Shown: positions 45,768 to 54,856, numbered from the stretch's first letter. The stretch is DNA of 64,000 bases from an uncultured Pseudomonadota bacterium (GCA_903838705.1 CAILZL010000002.1:1-64000), one strand, 5' to 3'. Made by a program: numbers and translations. The notes: generated by a model not told the origin, from the sequence alone.

Positions 45768-46259
45768 CCAGTCCGGTTAGATTAAACGTCCGCACCTGCT
45801 AATGCCAGCAATGTAGGCCGAGGTTAAATCAAACCAGATGCAGATCCTGCAATTAACATGAAAGAACAATAAGCAGATAATTGGCTCAACCTCGCAAGAC
45901 CTACTTCCTGCATAAAACCGATGCTTACCCCTGTTAAACCGGATTACGGATTACAAGGTCAGGTACCCCAGAATAACAATGGGACAAAAACGGTCACTCT
46001 GAATTTGTTACTGCGACCATCAGGCACCCACCTCAGTGAGTCCTCTCGGCAACTTGCGCCAGAATGATCCTTTTCCAAGCCTGAATTTGTGACTGTTTAT
46101 ACCTAATGTGACCGCCATTTTACATATCACACCAGAATATCCGGTACAGGTCGCAAACACTTGCCCCCCCCCGGGGGGAGTTGTGGTAATTTCCTGCCTA
46201 AGGGATCCGGGGATAGAACAACTGCGGTACTGCCGCAATTACAGATGAGATAGAAAATT
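45768..46259. other. Roughly 490-base intergenic stretch upstream of the PEP-CTERM gene
   Basis: No gene is supported. A G/C palindrome (46164-46178) and a small stem TGCGG/CCGCA lie in the part nearest the PEP-CTERM start. The promoter of that gene should be here; the sigma-54 type site (GG-N10-GC) that drives many PEP-CTERM genes was looked for and not found. The left part is AT-richer than the neighbouring genes. Confidence 0.5.
46164..46178. repeat. C9-G6 homopolymer junction, 12-bp palindrome
   Basis: Nine C (46164-46172) run directly into six G (46173-46178), so the central 12 bases are a perfect palindrome. It lies about 80 bases ahead of the PEP-CTERM start, in what should be its promoter or leader. 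Homopolymer runs of this sort are prone to slippage and could give phase-variable expression; a transcript would fold into a GC stem. Confidence 0.75.
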
Positions 46260-46931
46260 ATGCAAATGCTTAGCAAATTCGCTTCGACCACCAAAAAAGC
46301 CACACTGGTAGCCGTACTTTGCCTTGGTTTCGCAGTTCATGCTGAGGCTCTGCCCACTGGCTACAATGCAGCAGTCCAATTCTCGACCTCCGGGATCGCA
46401 GATCCCGCCGCGTTACCAGGTGCAGGAACTGTGGGCTGGTCCTTCAGCCTGTCAAGCGACCAAATCGTCGGATATCTCGGCCTGTACAACACAGACTTCA
46501 ATGCCAATACCACAGTAGGCATCTGGAACAGTGCCGGCACTCTGCTGACCAGCGGGGTGTTCGACACGAACTTGACCAACGTCGATTTGAGCGACCTGCC
46601 TACCAGCAATTTTCTCTGGACAGCGATTACGCCAGTGACACTGGGAGCGGGTACCTACACCATTGGTGCCTACTCCAGTGCCGACCATTTCGGTGCGTAT
46701 GGTGTCGCCCCAACCACATTACCCGGCATGACCATTGTGAAATCATCCCTGCTGAGCTTTAACGGTGCACTGGATAAACCTACAAGTGACTTCAGTGGTG
46801 TGTATGCAAATGGCTTTTTTGGACCTAACTTTGCAGCTACTGCGCCCATCCCTGTGCCTACTGCATTCTGGTTGCTGGGCTCTGGCTTGATGGGACTGTT
46901 TGGAATTTCCAAGCGTAAAAGAACTGCTTAA
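46260..46931 (+). CDS. PEP-CTERM sorting-domain exported protein
   Basis: A 223-residue exported protein. A signal peptide (to about residue 30, AEA) is followed by a beta-rich body (GYLGLYNTDF, TVGIWNSAGTLL, TYTIGAYSS). The C-terminus has a PEP-CTERM variant (IPVPTAFWLLGSGLMGLFGISKRKR): a VPxP-like motif, a hydrophobic helix and a basic end. Such proteins are cut and sorted by EpsH/exosortase and are linked to extracellular polysaccharide. No exosortase gene is in the window. The body resembles DUF4082-type adhesion-like domains. An intrinsic terminator follows. Confidence 0.87.
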   Translation: MQMLSKFASTTKKATLVAVLCLGFAVHAEALPTGYNAAVQFSTSGIADPAALPGAGTVGWSFSLSSDQIVGYLGLYNTDFNANTTVGIWNSAGTLLTSGVFDTNLTNVDLSDLPTSNFLWTAITPVTLGAGTYTIGAYSSADHFGAYGVAPTTLPGMTIVKSSLLSFNGALDKPTSDFSGVYANGFFGPNFAATAPIPVPTAFWLLGSGLMGLFGISKRKRTA

Positions 46932-46950
46932 TCTCAACTTCTCAGTAATA

Positions 46951-46978
46951 AAAAACGGCTCCCAAGGGAGCCGTTTTT
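46951..46978 (+). terminator. Intrinsic terminator after the PEP-CTERM gene
   Basis: The 7-8-bp stem CGGCTCCC/GGGAGCCG is followed by TTTTT (46974-46978) on the plus strand and AAAAA on the other side, so it can work on both strands between convergent genes. Confidence 0.9.
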
Positions 46979-47045
46979 GTTTGCACAAACAGAATCTCAA
47001 GCAGCGCGCCGATTACATTTGCGAGCTACCATAAAATCGCAATCA

Positions 47046-48545
47046 CTATTCAAACCTGAGTCTGAATCCCACAGCCTTCAATAACTCGGATTCCTGATCC
47101 AGATCGGCGAGTGTCAGTGGATGATCCTCCAGCCAGCGACTCGGAAACTTCAGTTCCAGCCCACGGACTTTTGCCGCCAGTTTGATTTCCGGCAGGGGGG
47201 CCTTGCTGCGTCCACGATTAAGCAACACTGCCAGACGCAGCAATACAATCAGTAACTCCGCCTTGAGATGCCAGGGTGGTATGAGTTCTTCGAGAGTCTG
47301 AAGACTCAGCTTGCGGCGATGCGCCCCCACCAGTGTGGCCAGCAGCATTTGCTCCTCCCGCGGAAACCCGGGCATATCTGAATTCTGCAGAAGATAAGCA
47401 CCATGCCGGTGGTAGTGAGCGTGAGAAATATCCAGACCGATTTCATGAAGCCGGGCCGCCCAGCTCAGTATCTGTTCCGCCAGTGGCTCACCTATCGCCC
47501 ACACTTGCTCAAGATCAGCCAACAGCTTCAACGCCGTAGACTCAACACGCTCCGCCTGTGCCAGATCGACGTGATAACGCGCCGCCATCGAACGTACAGT
47601 ACGAACCCGCGCATCCTCATCAGTATGGCGACCCAGCAGATCGTAAAGCAGCCCTTCGCGCAACGCGCCATCTGCCGCACGCATACTGGTGATATCCAGT
47701 GAATGTATTACCTCTGCAAGAATAATCAGCCCGCCTGCAAAGACGGGCAGTCGATCCTCATCCAGTCCCGGCAATTTCAGCCGGGTGACATGACCCGCAC
47801 GCAACGCCTGTTCAATCGCGTTTTCCAGCGCTTCCAGCGTAATCGTGCCCTCACCCGAACCACAGGCACGCGCCACCTCAGCCAGCGCACGAATGGTGCC
47901 CGAACTGCCTAGCGCCTGATCCCAGCCGGTGGCTTTATAACGCTCAATAATGGGTTCAAGTTCAATCCGGGCTGCAAGCCGTGCCCTCTTGATGCGTTTT
48001 TCGGTGATTTCACCATCATCGAAGAATTGCTTGCTCATGGTGACACAGCCCATGCGCAGGCTCTCCAGCTGATGCGTCTGGAGTCCTTCACCGATGATGA
48101 ATTCGGTACTGCCACCGCCAATATCCACTACCAGCCGCTTGCCCGGTTCGCCGGGAGAGCTGTGCGTAACACCGAGGTAGATGAGGCGCGCTTCTTCAAT
48201 ACCGGAAATGATCTCGATGGGGTGGCCCAAAGCCGCATGCGCACGATCCAGAAAGGCGCCCTTGCGTCGTGCCTGACGGAATGTGTTTGTGCCGACTACA
48301 CGTACGCTCTCGGCATGCATGTCGCGCAATCGCTGACCAAACCGTTCCATGCAGGCGAGCGCCTTGTCCATGACTTCACGAGAAAGCCGGCCCTGTTCAT
48401 CCAGCCCGAAGGCCAGCCGCACCGGCTCGCGCAGTCGATCAATGATGGTGAGCTGGCCGTGCAGATGGCGCGCCACCACCATGTGAAAGCTGTTCGACCC
48501 CAGATCGACAGCAGCGATGATTTCTGGAATTTTGCTGCGCGACAT
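47046..48545 (-). CDS. ppx: Exopolyphosphatase / pppGpp phosphohydrolase (Ppx/GppA)
   Basis: A 499-residue protein of the Ppx/GppA family. The N-terminal ASKHA-fold includes IAAVDLGSNSFHMVVAR (ATP/phosphate-binding DLGSNS), GIEEARLIYLGVTHS and DIGGGSTEFI; the C-terminal part is a HD-like helical domain (about 310-499) including HEIGLDISHAHYHRHGAYLL. It degrades long polyphosphate or pppGpp. Ppx and GppA cannot be told apart from sequence with confidence; length fits both. It is 100 bases downstream of erpA on the same strand. Confidence 0.92.
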   Translation of the reverse strand: MSRSKIPEIIAAVDLGSNSFHMVVARHLHGQLTIIDRLREPVRLAFGLDEQGRLSREVMDKALACMERFGQRLRDMHAESVRVVGTNTFRQARRKGAFLDRAHAALGHPIEIISGIEEARLIYLGVTHSSPGEPGKRLVVDIGGGSTEFIIGEGLQTHQLESLRMGCVTMSKQFFDDGEITEKRIKRARLAARIELEPIIERYKATGWDQALGSSGTIRALAEVARACGSGEGTITLEALENAIEQALRAGHVTRLKLPGLDEDRLPVFAGGLIILAEVIHSLDITSMRAADGALREGLLYDLLGRHTDEDARVRTVRSMAARYHVDLAQAERVESTALKLLADLEQVWAIGEPLAEQILSWAARLHEIGLDISHAHYHRHGAYLLQNSDMPGFPREEQMLLATLVGAHRRKLSLQTLEELIPPWHLKAELLIVLLRLAVLLNRGRSKAPLPEIKLAAKVRGLELKFPSRWLEDHPLTLADLDQESELLKAVGFRLRFE

Positions 48546-48646
48546 TTATTCAGTAGAGCGTTTTAACGGGGACTGTCTGGCTTGTCTGCAAGCTGAAGCC
48601 TGTAACCCGATCATTCAACCGGATTCAGAAACATCCCTGCGCAGAA

Positions 48647-49006
48647 CTAAACCGAGAATGAAGATCCACAACCACAGCTAGTAGTTGCGTTCGGGTTGCG
48701 GATGACAAATTGCGAACCTTCAAGATCTTCGCGATAGTCAATTTCCGCACCCGCCAGATACTGGATGCTCATCGGATCAATCACCAGCGTCACACCCGAA
48801 TTCTGTACCTGGGTATCACCCTCTTCGACGCTCTCATCAAAGGTAAATCCGTACTGAAAACCCGAGCAGCCACCGCCGCTGACAAATACCCGCAGCTTGA
48901 GATTGGGATTGGCCTCCTCCTGAATCAGCTGTGCAACCTTCTGTGCAGCCGCATCCGTAAACAACAGTGAGGGAGGAAAACCAGTATCAGTCAATTCAGC
49001 AGACAT
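48647..49006 (-). CDS. erpA: Iron-sulfur cluster insertion protein ErpA
   Basis: A 119-residue A-type carrier with the three cluster-binding cysteines C47, C111 and C113 (GGGCSGF and SCGCGSSF). It delivers Fe-S clusters to apoproteins such as IspG/IspH. The [16 protein letters not shown] start region and [11 protein letters not shown] are ErpA-typical; IscA or SufA are possible but less likely. It is near hemJ, as in many proteobacteria. Confidence 0.93.
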   Translation of the reverse strand: MSAELTDTGFPPSLLFTDAAAQKVAQLIQEEANPNLKLRVFVSGGGCSGFQYGFTFDESVEEGDTQVQNSGVTLVIDPMSIQYLAGAEIDYREDLEGSQFVIRNPNATTSCGCGSSFSV

Positions 49007-49250
49007 GTGCGCCTCTGGTACAAGCCATATTCCGGACGGGTTCAGTCTATCGCAAATCAGGCCCGCCGGACGGCCGGGAATGCGGCGACAACGCCACGAA
49101 TTGGTGATTTTCTGACCAAACTCAAGGTAACGGAGCCGCTATCCTGCCGGTGAGCCCGCATCTCCGGACAGCACATCCCCTACAATGCGCAGGCCTGTCA
49201 CAAAAGTCCGGGACAGGTACATCAATCTTCAGACCGAGCGAGCTAAATCA

Positions 49251-49688
49251 ATGTCCGGCCTTGCCACTTTCCTGCCTTATTTCAAGGCGCTGCATGTTGT
49301 GTTTGTCGTAACCTGGTTCGCCGGGCTGTTCTACCTGCCGCGCCTGTTCGTGTATCACGCCGATACAACAGATTCGCTCAGCAACGAACGCTTCAAGATA
49401 ATGGAGCGGCGGCTATACCTGATCATGAGCATGGGCGCATCGCTGGCAGCGGTATTTGGTCTGCTAATGCTGATTACGGCGCCGGGCTACCTGTCCATGG
49501 GATGGCTGCAGGCCAAACTGGTTCTGGTTGCCGTATTGATTGGCTACCACCTGTGGTGCAGGAAGCTGGTGCTGGTATTTGCTCATGATGCCAATACTCA
49601 TAGCCAGCGTTGGTATCGCTGGTTCAATGAAGCACCCAGCCTACTGCTGATCGCGATTGTAATTCTGGCGGTAGTGAAGCCTTTTTAA
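49251..49688 (+). CDS. hemJ: Protoporphyrinogen IX oxidase HemJ (UPF0093)
   Basis: A 145-residue integral membrane protein with four hydrophobic segments, of standard HemJ length. The start MSGLATFLPYFKALHVVFVVTWFAGLFYLPRLFVYH holds the conserved His (H15) and RLFVYH motif; MGWLQAKLVLVAVLIGYH follows. HemJ oxidises protoporphyrinogen IX to protoporphyrin IX, replacing HemG/HemY in many bacteria. The start at 49251 is chosen over the longer frame (from 49185), since similarity begins there. Confidence 0.92.
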   Translation: MSGLATFLPYFKALHVVFVVTWFAGLFYLPRLFVYHADTTDSLSNERFKIMERRLYLIMSMGASLAAVFGLLMLITAPGYLSMGWLQAKLVLVAVLIGYHLWCRKLVLVFAHDANTHSQRWYRWFNEAPSLLLIAIVILAVVKPF

Positions 49689-49720
49689 CTGATTACATTA
49701 CGCTGCATACAATCAGTCAT

Positions 49721-50293
49721 TCACGCCTGCTGACGCATCTCTCTGCGTCGCGCCAGCGTCCGCAGCGTTCTCTCCTCCTGCCACCATTCAGGCAACGGGG
49801 GCGGTCCCGCCTTGAATGCATACTTGCCCAGCTCATCAAGGGCCCGCGCATATACTGAACGCTTGAAATAAATAACATCACGCACGGGCGACCAGTAGTC
49901 GGTCCAGCGCCAGCGATCAAACTCCGGCTGTTCCATGGTGGTATCAAAGCGGAAGCGGTCATCGCTACCGATAAAGCGGAGCATGAACCAGCGCTGCTTC
50001 TGGCCTATGCAGGTTACCTTGCCTGTATGCCGCTGATAATTCTTTGGCAGCCGGTAACGCAGCCAGCCGCTGGTGCTGGCAACCACCTCCACATCGCGCG
50101 CCTCCAGCCCTACTTCTTCCTGCAATTCACGGAATAAGGCATCTTCCGGCTGCTCCCCCTGGGCAATACCACCCTGAGGGAATTGCCAGCCACGGCCACC
50201 CGGGCGACCACCCACAAACACCTGTTGATCATCCCGGATCAGAATGATTCCAACATTGGCACGGAAGCCTTGAGCATCAATAAAATCAGTCAT
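49721..50293 (-). CDS. rppH: RNA pyrophosphohydrolase RppH (NudH)
   Basis: A 190-residue Nudix enzyme that removes pyrophosphate from 5'-triphosphorylated mRNA and so starts RNase E decay. The Nudix box GGIAQGEQPEDALFRELQEEVGL is at 41-63. FRANVGIILIRDDQQVFVGGRPGGRGWQFPQ precedes it, and WRYRLP-like (WLRYRLPKNYQR) and RRWTDYW-type residues follow, all RppH hallmarks. It is convergent with hemJ and divergent from btuC. Confidence 0.94.
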   Translation of the reverse strand: MTDFIDAQGFRANVGIILIRDDQQVFVGGRPGGRGWQFPQGGIAQGEQPEDALFRELQEEVGLEARDVEVVASTSGWLRYRLPKNYQRHTGKVTCIGQKQRWFMLRFIGSDDRFRFDTTMEQPEFDRWRWTDYWSPVRDVIYFKRSVYARALDELGKYAFKAGPPPLPEWWQEERTLRTLARRREMRQQA

Positions 50294-50460
50294 GGAAAAT
50301 CATCAATAAATTTCGCTGAATTGTTTCACATGGCATCGGGGTCTGTCGTCTAATTCTTTCTACCCGGATCGCTCCTGCTGAACTTCAGCCCTGCAAAATC
50401 GTGACTTATGCAAGCAGGGTGAGCTAAGGTGCGGCAGCTCAACGCTTCTGCCATATTCAT

Positions 50461-51450
50461 TTGAAAACCACTCCGAATTTTCCACTGACCTTGCTGGCAC
50501 TTAGCCTGGTTGCTGTGGCCTCCATACTGGTGGCCCTCTGCTCTGGCAGCGTAAACCTGCATGTCACCGACCTGTTCCTGCCGTTCGTAACGGATCAGAA
50601 CAGCCCGCTGCAACAGGCGGTGTTGTTCAACTTGCGCCTGCCGCGCGCTCTGACCAGCTTTGCGCTAGGTGGATTACTGGCTCTGGCTGGCGTGCTGATG
50701 CAGGTCTTGCTGCGCAATCCCCTTGCCGATCCTTACATACTGGGTAGTTCGGGAGGGGCTGCGGTGGCAGCGCTGCTGGCAATGCTTCTCGGGTTAAGTG
50801 GCCTGCCTGTGGAACTGGCCGCTGCCAGCGGCGCGTTCATCACCATATTCATGGTATTTGCGCTGGCGCATGCCGAAGGCAGCTGGTCGCCCACTCGCCT
50901 GCTGCTCACCGGAGTGGTAATTGCTGCAGGAGCCAGTGCCCTCGTCAGCCTGTTACTTGCGCTAGGTGATGAAAGCCGGTTACGCGGCATGCTGTTCTGG
51001 CTGATGGGTGAGATCAACAACACTCAACGGGCTGTGCCCCTCTGGTTGCTGATGCTCAGCGCTGGCGGAGCAAGCTGTCTGCTGGCACGACATCTGAACG
51101 TGCTAAGTCGTGGAGAGCTGCAAGCACAGAACCTCGGTATGAACGTCAGACAGATGCGCATCGGTTTGTTCGTAGCCAGCGCATTGATCACCTCAGCTGC
51201 CGTCACCACTGCCGGCAGCATCGGGTTTATCGGCCTGATCACGCCGCATCTATCCAGACTGATGGTTGGCGCAGACCATCGCCGTCTGGCACCCGCTGCG
51301 ATTCTGATGGGGGGTAGCGTGCTGACACTGGCCGATACCGCCGCTCGAACTCTGTTTGCGCCACGGCAGTTACCAGTCGGCGCGCTCACGGCTCTGATCG
51401 GTGTACCGGTATTTCTGGTGTTGATGCTCAGACGCCAGACAGCTCGTTAA
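50461..51450 (+). CDS. btuC: FecCD-family ABC permease, probable cobalamin transporter BtuC
   Basis: A 329-residue inner-membrane permease with about 10 segments. FecCD signatures are RLPRALTSFALGGLLALAGVLMQVLLRNPLADPYILGSSGGAA, NLGMNVRQMRIGLFVASALITSAAV and GFIGLITPHLSRLMVGADHRRLAP. No ATG is in frame at the 5' end, so the start is TTG at 50461, which has no clear ribosome site. BtuC or an iron-siderophore permease are both possible; the presence of a cobalamin riboswitch and btuB at the right end, and btuD at 54 kb, makes cobalamin the likeliest. Confidence 0.85.
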   Translation: MKTTPNFPLTLLALSLVAVASILVALCSGSVNLHVTDLFLPFVTDQNSPLQQAVLFNLRLPRALTSFALGGLLALAGVLMQVLLRNPLADPYILGSSGGAAVAALLAMLLGLSGLPVELAAASGAFITIFMVFALAHAEGSWSPTRLLLTGVVIAAGASALVSLLLALGDESRLRGMLFWLMGEINNTQRAVPLWLLMLSAGGASCLLARHLNVLSRGELQAQNLGMNVRQMRIGLFVASALITSAAVTTAGSIGFIGLITPHLSRLMVGADHRRLAPAAILMGGSVLTLADTAARTLFAPRQLPVGALTALIGVPVFLVLMLRRQTAR

Positions 51451-51460
51451 TAACCCGCTA

Positions 51461-52558
51461 TCAGCCTTCCTTGCTGCGCCCTGCCAGGTATTCGCGCCCT
51501 TTCAGCATCATAGCCCGGAAACTTTCCGGATCATTGTCAGCCACGCACTGGCAAAGCTGTTCCACTGCAAGCCGCAAGGCCTGTAGCGACTCCTGACCAT
51601 AGTCGTTCAGGTGCTGTATCTCGAAATACAGCTCGGGGCTTTCCTTCGACACCCGGGTCGCAATATCAATCTGCGCGTCATAGGTCGTACTGGAGAGTGA
51701 TGCCAGTCGATGTGCATGCTCACCGCTATTGGCCAGCGCTGTAAAGAAACTGATATTGAGTGCGTGCGACAGGCCCAGCACATAGGCGATCAGCCGATCA
51801 TGCTCGTCCAGTGACATCACCACCTGCTCGGCCATGGTCGGAACAAACAGTTCCCGAGCCAGATTGAGCGATTCCGCTTCGCCAAGATCAATGAATATTA
51901 CATGCCGGCCACTGAGCAGATCGGTATCCGGCCCGAACATGGGATGGATGGATGTCGTGCGTACGCCGGCGGCGCGCAACGCTGATAACCCACTGCGCAA
52001 GGGGGTTTTAAGTGACCCAAGATCAAACACCACACCCCTTGGCCGACGTGTCGCCAGCTCCAGCAATACTTCATTGGAGGTCTTGATCGGAGTCGCCACC
52101 ACAATCAGATCCTGCTGCAAAGAATCGGTCTGCCAATCGGGTAAATACGCAAATCCGTCTATCGCCTGCGAAGGATCGGCCACGGTTACCGCGTATCCCT
52201 GTGCAGCCAGAAAGTGAGTGAACCAGCGGCCCATTTTGCCGGCTCCGCCAATCACCAGGGCAGTACGTCCGGTTCCCTGACCCTTTGCAACCACCTGTTC
52301 ACGCTCCTGAGCGGTCAGCGAGCTGCGAATCAGCATTTGCATGACGGATTCACCGAGTGCAGCGGACAAACCAAGTTGCCGGGCGTTCTCACGGGCACGC
52401 ACCAGCACTTCTCGCTCACGATTAAAATCGCGAGTCGGCAAACCCGCTTCACGCTTGGCACGCGCAATTTCTGTACCCAGCGCCTGACGCTCAGCGATAA
52501 TGCTTAACAATTGCTGATCGAGTGCATCGAGCTTGCGTCGCAAGTCTTGAAGAGTCAT
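51461..52558 (-). CDS. tyrA: Bifunctional chorismate mutase / prephenate dehydrogenase (T-protein)
   Basis: A 365-residue fusion for tyrosine synthesis. An AroQ-type chorismate mutase (1-88) with LRRKLDALDQQLLSIIAERQALGTEIARAKRE is joined to a prephenate dehydrogenase with GGAGKMGRWFTHFL (NAD site), VATPIKT and SIHPMFGPD. The order matches the enterobacterial T-protein. ATG 52558 is used, since the family starts at MTLQDLRRKLD; a longer frame to 52645 overlaps the pdxH start. It is convergent with btuC by a ten-base gap and divergent from pdxH. Confidence 0.93.
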   Translation of the reverse strand: MTLQDLRRKLDALDQQLLSIIAERQALGTEIARAKREAGLPTRDFNREREVLVRARENARQLGLSAALGESVMQMLIRSSLTAQEREQVVAKGQGTGRTALVIGGAGKMGRWFTHFLAAQGYAVTVADPSQAIDGFAYLPDWQTDSLQQDLIVVATPIKTSNEVLLELATRRPRGVVFDLGSLKTPLRSGLSALRAAGVRTTSIHPMFGPDTDLLSGRHVIFIDLGEAESLNLARELFVPTMAEQVVMSLDEHDRLIAYVLGLSHALNISFFTALANSGEHAHRLASLSSTTYDAQIDIATRVSKESPELYFEIQHLNDYGQESLQALRLAVEQLCQCVADNDPESFRAMMLKGREYLAGRSKEG

Positions 52559-52636
52559 TAGAATCAATTCCGTGCCAGTGCGATAAATAGCGATCCTCCC
52601 TTTTACCCAGCGTAACGTCCAGTAGCAAGCCCACGC

Positions 52637-53302
52637 ATGAGTCATACAGAATTTCTGCCAGAAACCTTGCCCGACAATCCATTGCCGATTTTTGCCGAAT
52701 GGTTTGCTGAGTCATGTGAACGCAAGTTGCAGCCGAATCCGGATGCAATGACACTGGCCACTGTGGATGCCGATGGCCGTCCCAGCGCACGCATCGTGCT
52801 CTGCAAGCAGCTGGTTACACCACCGGGCTACATCGTTTTTTTCACCAACTATCAATCCCGCAAGGGACAGGCACTGGCCGCGCACCCCTTTGCCGCCACC
52901 GTCTTTAACTGGGACAGCCTGCACCGGCAAGTGAGGCTGGAAGGCCGCATCCTGCAATCCCCTCCGGAAGAAAGCGACGCTTATTTCAGCAGTCGATCTC
53001 TGGCAAGCAAACTCGGCGCCTGGGCCAGTCAGCAAAGCCAGCCACTGAGTTCACGCCTGCAACTGGCAGCACAGGTCGCCAAAGTGACAGCAGGATTTGC
53101 TGCCAAATCCCTTACCGGACAAACGCACGTACCCAGACCACCACACTGGGGTGGCTTCCGCCTGTGGATTGAACACATTGAGCTGTGGGTAGAGGGCCCG
53201 GGCCGCGTGCATGATCGCGCCCGCTGGTCACGTGAACTCACGCCCCATGACGCATTCAGCTTTACCGCCGGTCACTGGCACTCGACCCGCTTGAATCCCT
53301 GA
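52637..53302 (+). CDS. pdxH: Pyridoxamine 5'-phosphate oxidase PdxH
   Basis: A 221-residue FMN enzyme that oxidises PNP/PMP to pyridoxal 5'-phosphate. It carries the family blocks DAMTLATVDADGRPSARIVLCK, TNYQSRKGQAL, FNWDSLHRQVRLEG and GGFRLWIEHIELWVEG...RSWSRELTP-type end ending RLNP. Standard length; cytosolic. It is divergent from tyrA with 78 bases between starts, and is followed after four bases by the HExxH protein gene. Confidence 0.95.
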   Translation: MSHTEFLPETLPDNPLPIFAEWFAESCERKLQPNPDAMTLATVDADGRPSARIVLCKQLVTPPGYIVFFTNYQSRKGQALAAHPFAATVFNWDSLHRQVRLEGRILQSPPEESDAYFSSRSLASKLGAWASQQSQPLSSRLQLAAQVAKVTAGFAAKSLTGQTHVPRPPHWGGFRLWIEHIELWVEGPGRVHDRARWSRELTPHDAFSFTAGHWHSTRLNP

Positions 53303-53306
53303 GCGC

Positions 53307-54080
53307 ATGGTTCGCAAGCTGCGCATCGCGATCCTGCTGATCATTCTGCTGTTCGTTGCAGCGAATACCTGGCTGGATCGTGTTTACAGTACCGACTGGG
53401 ATAGCCCGTTACTGGTCGCGCTGTATCCCATTAATGCTGATGGCAGCCCGGTCACTCAGGACTTCATCCGGAAATCATCAGACAACGAACTGCAAAGCCT
53501 GGAAGATTTTTTCTCGCAGCAGTCCCGGCGTTATGGCCTGTTACTGCAACGTCCGCTACGGTTTACGCTGGCGCCCGTACTTGATGAGGCCCCGCCCATC
53601 GTCCCTGAAGAGGCCGGGCGACTGGGAATCATGCTGTGGAGCCTGAAGCTGCGCTGGTTCAACTGGCAGGTGGATAATCCGCCGGGACCTACCCCAACCA
53701 TCAAGCTGTTCATGCTCTACCACGACCCAGCTCATGCCACACAACTGCCGCACTCAGTGGGGTTACAGAAAGGGCTGGTCGGCATTGCACATCTTTTTGC
53801 GTCTACGGACATGGCGCATGCCAATCAGGTCATCATTGCCCATGAACTGCTACACACCCTGGGTGCAACCGATAAATATGACCCCGAGACCAATCTGCCC
53901 GTGTATCCAGATGGTTATGCAGATCCCGAGCAGAATCCGCGTCTGCCACAATCAAAAGCAGAACTGATGGCTGGCCGGATTGCGGTGAGTGAAACACAGG
54001 CAGAACAGGCCAGTGGCCTGAATGACTGCCTGATCGGCCCTATGACTGCTCGCGAAATTGGCTGGACCGCCTCTCCATGA
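53307..54080 (+). CDS. Putative zinc metallopeptidase-like protein (HExxH), membrane-anchored
   Basis: A 257-residue protein with an N-terminal hydrophobic segment (about 6-22) likely to be a signal anchor, and the zinc motif HELLH (179-183) followed by TLGATDKYD, a gluzincin/metzincin-like HExxHxxGxxD arrangement. No known family was recognised beyond the motif; it is probably an extracytoplasmic zinc protease or a fold relative. It lies four bases after pdxH and overlaps the ABC ATPase gene by four bases (ATGA), so they are co-translated. Confidence 0.6.
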   Translation: MVRKLRIAILLIILLFVAANTWLDRVYSTDWDSPLLVALYPINADGSPVTQDFIRKSSDNELQSLEDFFSQQSRRYGLLLQRPLRFTLAPVLDEAPPIVPEEAGRLGIMLWSLKLRWFNWQVDNPPGPTPTIKLFMLYHDPAHATQLPHSVGLQKGLVGIAHLFASTDMAHANQVIIAHELLHTLGATDKYDPETNLPVYPDGYADPEQNPRLPQSKAELMAGRIAVSETQAEQASGLNDCLIGPMTAREIGWTASP

Positions 54081-54856
54081 GCGCAGCAACCACAACACTG
54101 TTGAGCTGCGACTCTCTTAACATCGAGGTGCAGACCTGCACTCTGGTCGAGCAACTCAAGATCAACCTGCCTGCAGGCAGCATCACGGCCGTGCTGGGAC
54201 GCAATGGCACCGGCAAGTCACTCACTCTGCACACACTGGCCGGTTTACGCGCATCGCACAGCGGCAACATTCAATTACTGGAACGTCCGTTGACTGGTTA
54301 CAAGCGACGCGACCTCGCCCGGTTGTTGAGTTTTGTACCACAGGATTTTGAAGAACCGTTTCCGGTCAGCGTGCTGGAATGTGCGGTCAGCGGTCGCCAC
54401 CCTCATATCGATTTCTGGCAGTGGGAGTCGTCACGCGACTATGCACTGGCGCGTGAAGCACTGGCGGCTGTTGATCTGGCCGCGTTTGCAGATCGGAGTG
54501 TGTCCACCCTGTCTGGCGGCGAGCGACGCCGGCTGGCCATCGCCACCGCGCTGACCCAGGCACCACAAATTTATATTCTGGATGAACCCACCAATCATCT
54601 CGACCCGCAACATCAACTGCAGGTTCTAACCCTGCTGCGCAGCAAGGCCGAGGCTGGCTGCGCTGTCATCATGAGCCTCCATGACCCCAACCTTGCCATC
54701 CGGTTTGCGGATCAGGCACTACTCCTGTTTGGGGATGGTCGCTGGTTGCACGGTCAGTGCTCTGAAATCATCAACGCCGGCACCCTCAGCCAGTTATACG
54801 CCACTCCCATCCGGGCATTAACAATCCAGGATGAGCAATACTTCGTCAGTACATGA
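54077..54856 (+). CDS. btuD: ABC transporter ATP-binding protein, probable BtuD
   Basis: A 259-residue ABC ATPase. Walker A is GRNGTGKS (41-48), the signature is LSGGERRR (about 142-149), Walker B is IYILDEPTNHLD, and the H-loop is SLHDPN. The sequence is of the FecE/BtuD type: RLLSFVPQDFEEPFPVSVLECAVSGRHPH. It should pair with BtuC, although a tyrA/pdxH block and an HExxH gene lie between the two. It overlaps the HExxH protein by four bases. Substrate by association: cobalamin. Confidence 0.82.
   Translation: MSAATTTLLSCDSLNIEVQTCTLVEQLKINLPAGSITAVLGRNGTGKSLTLHTLAGLRASHSGNIQLLERPLTGYKRRDLARLLSFVPQDFEEPFPVSVLECAVSGRHPHIDFWQWESSRDYALAREALAAVDLAAFADRSVSTLSGGERRRLAIATALTQAPQIYILDEPTNHLDPQHQLQVLTLLRSKAEAGCAVIMSLHDPNLAIRFADQALLLFGDGRWLHGQCSEIINAGTLSQLYATPIRALTIQDEQYFVST

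Noticed and set aside
45768-46259. A sigma-54 promoter for the PEP-CTERM gene
   Set aside because: No GG-N10-GC pair with adequate flanks was found at a useful distance from the start.
50350-50460. A possible riboswitch or regulatory RNA ahead of btuC
   Set aside because: The B12 box and CGCAAC elements seen at 63 kb are absent here.
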